A DNA stretch of 11,916 nt from Waddliaceae bacterium. GTDB lineage: Bacteria > Chlamydiota > Chlamydiia > Chlamydiales > SLOH01. The stretch spans positions 1 to 11,916 of the forward strand of contig SLOH01000004.1 of NCBI GenBank assembly GCA_007132595.1. Direction: 5' to 3'. Shown here piece by piece: positions 6,086-11,916 of the stretch. The notes under the pieces were generated by a model. That model was not told the origin of the DNA. It ran no database searches and was given only the letters and a program-made list of their open reading frames with translations. The position numbers and the translations under genes were made by a program. Each line of letters opens with the position of its first letter. Within the stretch, counting starts at the first letter, position 1.

Positions 6086-7810
6086 ATGCAACCGATAAAT
6101 AAAATTTTAAAAGAAAAATTCTGTGCTGCTTGTCAAGCGGCAAACTTTCCTTCTTGTTCGATTGAAATTGTCACAAGCAGTAAAGAGCAGTTTGGTCACT
6201 ACCAGTGTAACGCTGCGATGCCCCTTGCGAAAGAGCTCAAGATGCCGCCTAGGCAGATTGCTGAGAAAATCGTTTCAAACGTGGAAAAAGGGGACGAAAT
6301 TCACAAGCTTGAAATTGCAGGACCCGGCTTCATTAATATCACTCTATCGCCGGACTTTCTGAGCCGGCAGATGAATGTAATGAAAAACAGCGAAACCCTT
6401 GGGGTTCCTGTTCCTAAAACGCCTGAAAAAGTGATTGTTGAATTCTCTTCTCCCAATATTGCAAAAGAGTTGCATGTTGGCCATTTACGCTCGACAATTA
6501 TCGGCGATTCCATTGCCCGTCTATTTGAATTTATGGGGCAAGATGTGCTCAGGCTCAACCATATCGGTGATTGGGGAACGAGTTTTGGGATGTTGATTGC
6601 GCACTTGAAAGAACTTGCGCCGGAAGTGATTGAAGGGAAAGAGACGCCGGGTTTGCTTCAGTTAGAAAATTGGTATAAGGAAGCTAAAAAACGATTTGAC
6701 GACGATCCGGCATTTAAAAAAACGTCCCGGCTGGAAGTTGTCGCACTGCAAAGCGGAGAGCCGCGTGCTCGCCAGGCATGGGAAGTGATCTGCAATATTT
6801 CCAGGAAGGCGTATCAAGAGATCTACGATCTTCTGGATGTGAAACTAAATGAGCGCGGCGAGTCTTTTTACAACCCGATGTTGCCCCAAGTGATCGATGA
6901 TTTGGAAGAAAAAAATATTGTTCAAATTTCAGATGGAGCGAAGTGTCTCTTTTTAGAAGGGTTTGTCAATCGGGAGGGCAGTCCCTTGCCGATGATTATC
7001 CAAAAGTCAGACGGAGGATATAATTACTCTACAACAGACTTGGCGGCGATCAAGCACCGGATTCGAGAAGAAAAAGCAGACCGCATTATTATTGTTACAG
7101 ACGCGGGGCAAAAGCTGCACTTTAAAATGATTTTTGCCGCTGCGGAAAAAGCCGGTTATCTCGACCCGAACAAAGTTCAAACCGATCATGTCCCCTTTGG
7201 ACTTGTCCTTGGAACCGATGGAAAGAAATTTCAAACACGCTCAGGTAAAACGGAAAAATTAATTGATCTGCTAAATGAAGCTGTTCGCAGAGCAGAATTG
7301 ATTATCAGTGAGCGCACGCGCGATATTCCGGAAGAGGAAAAAAAAGCGCTTGCCAGCTCGCTTGGCATTGGAGCGATTAAATACGCCGATCTCTCATGTC
7401 ATCGCATGAGTGACTACACCTTCAGCTATGATCGGATGCTGCAGTTTGAGGGAAATACCGCGGCATTTATGATGTACTCTTATGTTCGGATTCAGGGAAT
7501 CAAGCGTAAGATTGGAAAAGAGATCAATGCGAGTGAAAATATTCATCTTGCCCACCAGGCGGAAATTGCCTTGGGACTGCACCTACTTCGATTCTCTGAA
7601 GTGTGCGTTCAGATGGCTCTTGAACTTCTTCCTAACCGGTTGACAGAGTATCTCTATCTTTTGGCTGAGAAATTTAATGCGTTTTATCGTGACTGTCCTG
7701 TCGGAGGAAGCAAAGAGGAAGCTTCTAGGCTTCAATTATGTGAGCTGACGGCTCGTGTCTTAAAGCAGGGTTTGTCAATTCTTGGGGTGAAAACTGTCCC
7801 GAGGATGTAA
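6086..7810 (+). CDS. argS: Arginyl-tRNA synthetase
   Basis: This class I aminoacyl-tRNA synthetase charges tRNA-Arg with arginine using ATP. The 574-residue length is normal. In order are the N-terminal Add1-like domain (EQFGHYQCNAAM, 34-45), the HIGH-type motif HVGH (130-133) after FSSPNIAKELH, LNHIGDWGTSFG, the insertion and core regions YSTTDLAA and VTDAGQKLHF, a degenerate KMSKS loop (KKFQTRSGKT, about 379-388), and the alpha-helical anticodon-binding domain with AFMMYSYVRI, ending TVPRM as is typical of ArgRS. Canonical KMSKS is commonly missing in ArgRS. ATG 6086 is supported because the distance to QFGHYQ (34 residues) equals that in E. coli. There is no Shine-Dalgarno site; the promoter sits immediately upstream, implying a leaderless mRNA. 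The last 86 bp overlap the convergent hydrolase gene. Confidence 0.97.
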   Translation: MQPINKILKEKFCAACQAANFPSCSIEIVTSSKEQFGHYQCNAAMPLAKELKMPPRQIAEKIVSNVEKGDEIHKLEIAGPGFINITLSPDFLSRQMNVMKNSETLGVPVPKTPEKVIVEFSSPNIAKELHVGHLRSTIIGDSIARLFEFMGQDVLRLNHIGDWGTSFGMLIAHLKELAPEVIEGKETPGLLQLENWYKEAKKRFDDDPAFKKTSRLEVVALQSGEPRARQAWEVICNISRKAYQEIYDLLDVKLNERGESFYNPMLPQVIDDLEEKNIVQISDGAKCLFLEGFVNREGSPLPMIIQKSDGGYNYSTTDLAAIKHRIREEKADRIIIVTDAGQKLHFKMIFAAAEKAGYLDPNKVQTDHVPFGLVLGTDGKKFQTRSGKTEKLIDLLNEAVRRAELIISERTRDIPEEEKKALASSLGIGAIKYADLSCHRMSDYTFSYDRMLQFEGNTAAFMMYSYVRIQGIKRKIGKEINASENIHLAHQAEIALGLHLLRFSEVCVQMALELLPNRLTEYLYLLAEKFNAFYRDCPVGGSKEEASRLQLCELTARVLKQGLSILGVKTVPRM

Positions 7811-8822
7811 CGACCTTGGGAGCCTTACCCTCGCTATTTAATATGTCAATGATTCGATCAAAGACTTTATCTGAAAAGAGAATCCCACTGTGTCCGGCAT
7901 CTTCAACTAAATGCACATTCGGCGATTTTTCGGGAAGTGAACATCTTGCTGATGAGTGAGGAAACACAACCAGATCGACTGTTGATGCAAAGTGATGGAA
8001 TTTAATGGATGTGGCACTGTGGATTTTTTCACTTAACCCATTTAAGTACTTACTCCCTGGTCGCATTTCATGCGCGCATCTGCCGGGGCTTAAATACGCC
8101 ATGCGAGTCCCTTCTAAAGGAGAGGCGAGTGTGATCACTTGAATTTTATTTTTAAATTCATCTCTTTCCGCTAGCTCCAGCCCCACTTGCGCAGCTGTGA
8201 TGCCGCCCATGGAGTGGGCAAGAAAAATCGCGCCATTTTCTTTGATATAATGTTTGTAATCTCTGATTAAGATCTTCATCTCTTGATTATACAGACTGAT
8301 CGAGGCCCAGGTTTTAGACTTTGAGAAGCTGATAAAGGGGTGCCCGGCTTCTGTGACTCTTTCTCTGCAGTAGGTCCAAATGGAGCTGTTGCTGTAATGT
8401 CCATGGACACCGATCACAAGCGGCAAATTCCCCTTAAGCTCCTGAGGAGGAGTGTTTCTTTCTTCATCCCTGATAAGATTGATCGAGTATAAGAAAAGAT
8501 AGAGTAGGAGTTCTTTTGTGGCTCCTTTAATCCAATGAATTGGACGTTGAAGAGTTTTGGGTAGATAAGGCACTACAAATTTATCGAATAAAAGGGAGCC
8601 AAGAATGACAGAAGATGTAATCAGAAGATTTGTTCCGACAATCCCGATTAATCCGCAGATCACAAGAACAGCAAGGGCAACTTCTGTGACTTTGCGAGCG
8701 ATCCTAATAGAGTCCGCTAGGCGAATTTTGGATACTTTATTTTTAATTTCAGCCACGTTCAGAACCTCTGAGAAGTTCAAACCTCGATAGGAATCAGTAG
8801 TGGCAGGAAGTTGTACGCTCAT
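7725..8822 (-). CDS. Membrane-associated alpha/beta hydrolase, lipase-like (paralog 1)
   Basis: A 365-residue member of the tandem hydrolase family. Residues about 48-79 form a long hydrophobic stretch with a central Gly/Asn turn, like a membrane hairpin, and a second hydrophobic patch lies at 104-117. The catalytic domain begins at LVIGVHGH (135-142). The nucleophile elbow is AHSMGG with S204 (paralogs have GHSMGG), the probable acid is D283 in STVDLVV, and the base is H311 in DAGHSGILFS. The family signature GRCAHEM (247-253) and SKYLN are present. The pattern recalls lipase class 2/PGAP1-like esterases; the substrate is unknown. Residues 338-365 have no counterpart in paralogs 2 and 3 and are encoded antisense to argS. 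The start overlaps the preceding small gene as ATGA, implying coupled translation. Confidence 0.82.
   Translation of the reverse strand: MSVQLPATTDSYRGLNFSEVLNVAEIKNKVSKIRLADSIRIARKVTEVALAVLVICGLIGIVGTNLLITSSVILGSLLFDKFVVPYLPKTLQRPIHWIKGATKELLLYLFLYSINLIRDEERNTPPQELKGNLPLVIGVHGHYSNSSIWTYCRERVTEAGHPFISFSKSKTWASISLYNQEMKILIRDYKHYIKENGAIFLAHSMGGITAAQVGLELAERDEFKNKIQVITLASPLEGTRMAYLSPGRCAHEMRPGSKYLNGLSEKIHSATSIKFHHFASTVDLVVFPHSSARCSLPEKSPNVHLVEDAGHSGILFSDKVFDRIIDILNSEGKAPKVVTSSGQFSPQELTNPALRHEPSAHIIEA
8126..8155. repeat. 30-bp perfect repeat shared with paralog 2 (copy A)
   Basis: These 30 bases are identical to 9534-9563 and encode the same NKIQVITL region in both hydrolases. All synonymous positions match, while the surrounding sequence has diverged. 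This suggests a gene-conversion or recombination patch rather than simple protein conservation. Confidence 0.75.
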
Positions 8823-9175
8823 AATTCAAACTCTGGATTTGCTTCTAGTATGCATTCTGCTTCAATTCTTCGTTGAAGGAGAGTCGCATATACGATGGCA
8901 GATACAATTGCAACAATGTTGCCAATAATCGGAATTGTCTCGATTAATCCTAGAGTGACATTTTTGACTCCCCATCCGAGCTGAGTTGCCAATTGGTCAT
9001 CGAATTTCCGATATAATATCAACTTTGCAAGACAATTCAGTATTTGGGTAATGCCGGTTGTCACTTTTATCCAAGCAAATGTTCTTCCGATTAGTGGAAT
9101 CGAAGAGGCAGTCGAAAGAACAGCATTGAATGCTAGTTGTTTGTCTGAAATAAAATGGGGATTTATCTGTACCAT
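8819..9175 (-). CDS. Small protein with two hydrophobic segments, function unknown
   Basis: From ATG 9175 it has 118 residues; the frame is open to TTG 9181, and neither start has a clear ribosome-binding site. Two hydrophobic segments (about 20-54 and 68-100) each contain a similar motif, SIPLIG (25-30) and TIPIIG (80-85), followed by an apolar helix, so the protein looks like an internal duplication separated by a short polar linker (RKFDDQLATQ). The ends are polar, with an acidic C-terminus. It could be a membrane protein with hairpin topology, superficially like the bilobed hydrophobic domains of chlamydial inclusion membrane proteins. That resemblance is weak evidence. Its stop overlaps the ATG of hydrolase paralog 1 (ATGA) and it lies 44 bp after paralog 2, so it is probably co-expressed with them. 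Confidence 0.68.
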   Translation of the reverse strand: MVQINPHFISDKQLAFNAVLSTASSIPLIGRTFAWIKVTTGITQILNCLAKLILYRKFDDQLATQLGWGVKNVTLGLIETIPIIGNIVAIVSAIVYATLLQRRIEAECILEANPEFEL

Positions 9176-9219
9176 ATTCAATATTCAATTTGTTAATAGG
9201 CAACGATAACAGTAAAATA

Positions 9220-10224
9220 TTAAGGTTGTATTAATTTTTGGGAATCAATGGTATTGATGATTTGATCGTAGACTCTATCAGACAATAGAAGGCCTAAGTG
9301 GCCAAGCTCATCAAGGGTATACGTTTTGTGATTACCTTCACTAGATGATCGCGTAGAAGATCTGTGTGGAACGATGCAGTCGACTTCCGATCCAAAATGG
9401 TGAAAATCAACTGTCTCTTCCGCTTTTGTGATTTCTTCGTTAAGTTCGTTCAAATATGGAGAATTGCTTTGCATTTCACGTGCGCACTGTCCAATGCCGA
9501 TTTTGGCAAGACCCGTTCCTTGCAGAGGGGATCCGAGTGTGATCACTTGAATTTTATTTTTAATTTCCGGATTTTTTTGCATTAGAACTGCCGCCTTGCA
9601 AGTGGCAACGCCTCCCATTGAATGACCAAGCAATACGACCCCATTTTCCTTAATATATTCAAAATACTTTCCAGAAAGTGCTTGTATTTGCTCGGCATAT
9701 CGATCGATTGACCCGAACAGACTGCTTTTTGTAAGGGTTACAAAGGGCAATCCGGCGTTTTGGAGCCGTCTTTTTCCATATATCCAAGCTGAGCTGTTAT
9801 GGAGATAGCCATGCGCTGCAATCACAAGAGGTTTTTTTTCTTTAAGATCCCGCATATCCGGATTATTTTTCTCTAAACGAATGAAGTAGGTCGGGATAAA
9901 AATCGGGAGGGTCAACATTTCTAGACTCGTTGCCTTTATCCAGGAGATGACACGTTTAGCTTGAAGAGGGAGCTTCGACTTTGCGCATTCAGCAAGCAAT
10001 AAAGAGCCGAGTACTGCAGATGAGAGAATTAAAGAGGCTGTGCCGATGATCCCAATTGCCCCTAAAGTCACCAGTACGACAAGTGCAACTTCAGCCACTC
10101 GCAATGAAACCTCAAGAATTTGTGAAAGGCGGATGCTTTTATCTCGTCCCTCATCTTTTGGCAAGAGGTGGGTGCTTGAGAGAGTTCCTGGATTATCAAT
10201 ACGTTGACTATCACCGATATTCAT
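9220..10224 (-). CDS. Membrane-associated alpha/beta hydrolase, lipase-like (paralog 2)
   Basis: A 334-residue hydrolase with a polar N-terminus (1-44), a long hydrophobic hairpin-like stretch (about 45-77, ALVVLVTLGAIGIIG onward), a second hydrophobic patch (103-115), and the catalytic domain from LVIAAHGYLHNSS (133-145). The nucleophile is S202 in GHSMGG, the likely acid D282 in SEVDCIVP, and the base H309 in ELGHLGLLLS. The signature GQCAREM (245-251) matches its neighbours. The HGxxHNSSxW segment contains the HG oxyanion dipeptide usual in lipases and esterases. AAAGGAAAG lies about 9-14 nt before ATG 10224 as a ribosome-binding site. A 41-bp AT-rich gap separates it from paralog 3, its closest relative here by shared SSAW(I/V)YGK and SPLQGT motifs. 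Membrane-lipid esterase activity is inferred. Confidence 0.85.
   Translation of the reverse strand: MNIGDSQRIDNPGTLSSTHLLPKDEGRDKSIRLSQILEVSLRVAEVALVVLVTLGAIGIIGTASLILSSAVLGSLLLAECAKSKLPLQAKRVISWIKATSLEMLTLPIFIPTYFIRLEKNNPDMRDLKEKKPLVIAAHGYLHNSSAWIYGKRRLQNAGLPFVTLTKSSLFGSIDRYAEQIQALSGKYFEYIKENGVVLLGHSMGGVATCKAAVLMQKNPEIKNKIQVITLGSPLQGTGLAKIGIGQCAREMQSNSPYLNELNEEITKAEETVDFHHFGSEVDCIVPHRSSTRSSSEGNHKTYTLDELGHLGLLLSDRVYDQIINTIDSQKLIQP
9534..9563. repeat. 30-bp perfect repeat shared with paralog 1 (copy B)
   Basis: Identical to 8126-8155, in the same orientation and the same coding frame of the two hydrolases. Paralogs 3 and 4 encode similar residues here with different codons. Confidence 0.75.
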
Positions 10225-10265
10225 AAGAAATACTTTCCTTTATTAATTTTTTAAAATAAATTTTA

Positions 10266-11198
10266 TCATGCGTTTATTAAGATCTTATAAATTCTATTGT
10301 AAACTTCATCGGAAAATAGAATCCCCATGTGACTGATACCGTCTATTTGATGAATGTTTTCCCATGTTTTAGGTAAAGCGTGCGGAGAGATCAGGTCTGC
10401 TTGCGATATAAAGTGGTGGATAATGGATGGAGTCTGTTGAACGTCATAGATTAAACGAGATAAATACTTAGACTCTCTTTCCATTTCATTCGAACACTTT
10501 CCAATTGCAATCTTCGCAAGGTATGTTCCTTGAAGAGGGGATGCAAGGGTAATAACATAGACTTTAGACTGGAGGTTTGGGTGATTTTTATGGAAACGCG
10601 CAGCAGCTGCACATGCGGCAAGACCGCCCATCGAATGACCAAGAAAGAGAACGCCATTTTTTTTAATGTACGGAAAATATTCTTTGGAAAGAGAGAGGAT
10701 CTGGTTTGAGAATTGACGAATGGACTCAGTGCGTTTAGATTGGGTGAGTGTAATAAAAGGAAAACCGGCCTTTTCAAAATATTTCTTACCGTAAACCCAA
10801 GCCGAGCTGTTATGATAGCAGCCGTGGGCAGCAATGATTAGGGGGGTTTCACCACTTATTGTTGGTTTTGGATTTCCTTTCTCTAGGCGATAAAAATAGA
10901 TTGAGCCAAAAAATAGGAGAGTTAAGACCTCCCTTGAAAGCCCCTTAACCCAATTGACTGCTCGCCTCGCATTAATCGGCAAGCGAGGCACCGCAAATTG
11001 ATCAATGAAGAGCCAGCTTAGTGTGATTGTTGAGATATCAAAGGGGTTGATTTTCCTGTGTTTGACTATTTTTTTGACAACTATAAGAGCAAGAGCGATT
11101 TTAAGGACTCGAGCAGATATCTTGGCAACTTGAGAAATTGTGACCATCTCTTTTGGAAGAGAGGGAGAGGAGTATTCGGAAGGAGAGCAGATTGTCAT
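10266..11198 (-). CDS. Alpha/beta hydrolase, lipase-like (paralog 3) with altered N-terminal anchor
   Basis: A 310-residue paralog with the core LIIAAHGCYHNSS (120-132), nucleophile S189 in GHSMGG, likely acid D268 in SQADLI, and base H290 in GISHMGILFS. The signature GKCSNEM (233-239) is present. Two things set it apart. The first hydrophobic stretch is short (about 32-41) and interrupted by the basic run KKIVKHRK (42-49), so the hairpin seen in paralogs 1 and 2 is weakened. The loop after the acid also lacks the PHSSxR-like motif of the others. The catalytic triad looks intact, so it may be an active enzyme with different membrane attachment. The ATG lies 4 nt after the paralog 4 stop (TAGAAGTATG), with GGAAAGAG about 11 nt upstream as a ribosome-binding site inside paralog 4. 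Confidence 0.83.
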   Translation of the reverse strand: MTICSPSEYSSPSLPKEMVTISQVAKISARVLKIALALIVVKKIVKHRKINPFDISTITLSWLFIDQFAVPRLPINARRAVNWVKGLSREVLTLLFFGSIYFYRLEKGNPKPTISGETPLIIAAHGCYHNSSAWVYGKKYFEKAGFPFITLTQSKRTESIRQFSNQILSLSKEYFPYIKKNGVLFLGHSMGGLAACAAAARFHKNHPNLQSKVYVITLASPLQGTYLAKIAIGKCSNEMERESKYLSRLIYDVQQTPSIIHHFISQADLISPHALPKTWENIHQIDGISHMGILFSDEVYNRIYKILINA

Positions 11199-11202
11199 AC
11201 TT

Positions 11203-11916
11203 CTACACTCTTTCCCGATAGATTTCAGAGAAAATTTCTTTTGAAAAGAGTAAGGCTGTATGTCCGATGCCGGATTTTAAAGTGATTTTTGAATCTGAAA
11301 GAGGAAGGGATCTGATAGAAGAGGAGTAAGGGATAACTAAAAGATCGGTTGTATTTCCTACGTGGTGAAAGTGAATCTCCTCTTCATGATCCTTGATTTG
11401 TTTCAAAAGATTTTGCGTATAAATCGAGCGCGGATGCATCTCTTTGGCGCACTGTCCAAGCCCAATGTAGGCACTGTAAGCGCCTTCTAAAGGAGATCCT
11501 AGTGTGACGACTGTGATTTTACCCGACAGATTGGGGTCAGTTTTTAGTAACTCAATTGCCGCTTTAGATGCGGCTAGCCCTCCCATCGAATGACCGAGGA
11601 AAATGACCCCATTTTTTTCAATGTAGCCAAGGTACTGTTTGGCAAGAGAAACAATTTGATCTGTGTAAAGGTCAATTGAGCCGCCAGCCTTTTTTTTTGT
11701 CAGAGCGGCAAAGGGAACGTTTCGCTTATTAAACCAGCGTTTGGCAAAAAACCATGAGGAGGAGTTGTGCATGTAACCGTGGGCGCCAATGATCAGCGGG
11801 GATGATCCTTTAAGCTTTGACGGCACGGGATTTCTCTTTTCTAAATTATAAAAATAGAGAGTGATGAAAAAACTGAAGAACGACCCGGTGAGAACCCCGA
11901 GCAGGGCGATCATGAG
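11203..11916 (-). CDS. Alpha/beta hydrolase, lipase-like (paralog 4), 5' end outside window
   Basis: The window holds the C-terminal 237 codons. An in-frame ATG occurs at 11913, but the paralogs have about 90-105 residues before the matching point (ITLYFYNLEKRNP), and the frame stays open to the edge, so the true start is likely beyond 11916. Counting from the ATG at 11913, the hydrophobic patch is 1-22, LIIGAHGYMHNSSSW covers 40-54, the nucleophile is S109 in GHSMGG, the acid D190 in NTTDLLVIP, and the base H218 in GIGHTALLFS. The signature GQCAKEM (153-159) is conserved. A run of nine A in the coding strand (11698-11690) encodes KKK after LT, where the paralogs have non-repetitive codons. 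It is the first gene of the cluster in view; the promoter must lie outside. Confidence 0.82.
   Translation of the reverse strand, partial: LMIALLGVLTGSFFSFFITLYFYNLEKRNPVPSKLKGSSPLIIGAHGYMHNSSSWFFAKRWFNKRNVPFAALTKKKAGGSIDLYTDQIVSLAKQYLGYIEKNGVIFLGHSMGGLAASKAAIELLKTDPNLSGKITVVTLGSPLEGAYSAYIGLGQCAKEMHPRSIYTQNLLKQIKDHEEEIHFHHVGNTTDLLVIPYSSSIRSLPLSDSKITLKSGIGHTALLFSKEIFSEIYRERV

Noticed and set aside
7811..7850. Terminator hairpin after argS
   Set aside because: No stable stem with a U-tract is visible; the region is coding for hydrolase 1.
8997..9203. 68-codon minus-strand frame overlapping the small hydrophobic protein
   Set aside because: Its sequence is Cys-rich and unpatterned, whereas the chosen frame has two organised hydrophobic segments and ATGA coupling to hydrolase 1.
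10451..10834. 127-codon minus-strand frame inside hydrolase 3
   Set aside because: It is a shifted frame over the conserved catalytic core, whose motifs are in the other frame.
11913..11916. ATG at 11913 as the true start of hydrolase 4
   Set aside because: The paralogs extend about 90-105 residues further upstream and the frame is open to the window edge.
1..11916. CRISPR array, toxin-antitoxin pair, restriction system, transposon or tRNA/rRNA gene
   Set aside because: I saw no regularly spaced repeats, transposase, nuclease-methylase pair or RNA-gene signature on either strand.

Overview
The window looks like part of the chromosome of a member of the Chlamydiota, probably an environmental, Waddlia- or Parachlamydia-like lineage rather than Chlamydia itself. 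The main evidence is the minus-strand run DUF2709/CT538-like protein, TsaE, EngB, DnaQ-like exonuclease. Apart from EngB, this recalls the C. trachomatis order CT538-CT537-CT536 (recalled from memory, not searched). A leucine dehydrogenase, also known from Chlamydia, lies next to it. Base composition looks moderately AT-rich by eye. The species cannot be named from this window.

Left part (1-4829). A short non-coding leader carries two inverted repeats and a possible 16-codon leader ORF. It is followed by pdxH on the plus strand. Convergent with pdxH is a tightly packed minus-strand operon, read from 4829 down to 840: CT538-like gene, tsaE, engB, a DEDDh exonuclease, pdxS, pdxT. Junctions overlap by a few bases or are separated by at most 14, so the whole run is probably one transcript. 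PdxS/PdxT make pyridoxal 5'-phosphate de novo and PdxH recovers it from PNP/PMP, so vitamin B6 supply is concentrated here beside housekeeping genes for tRNA modification, ribosome assembly and DNA processing.

Middle part (4830-7810). A 63-bp divergent spacer with face-to-face -10-like elements separates the operon from leucine dehydrogenase (ldh). argS follows after a possible stem-loop and a near-consensus promoter. That promoter lies so close to the ATG that the argS mRNA is predicted to be leaderless.

Right part (7725-11916). A minus-strand cluster holds four tandem paralogous alpha/beta hydrolases, the most upstream one cut by the window edge, and a small protein with two hydrophobic segments. 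Each hydrolase has a Ser-Asp-His triad and, where visible, an N-terminal hydrophobic region. The last hydrolase gene runs 86 bp into the 3' end of the convergent argS. This family expansion is the least explained part of the window. A role in membrane lipid processing, perhaps at the host-derived vacuole, is a hypothesis only. No RNA genes, insertion sequences, CRISPR arrays or known defence systems were seen.
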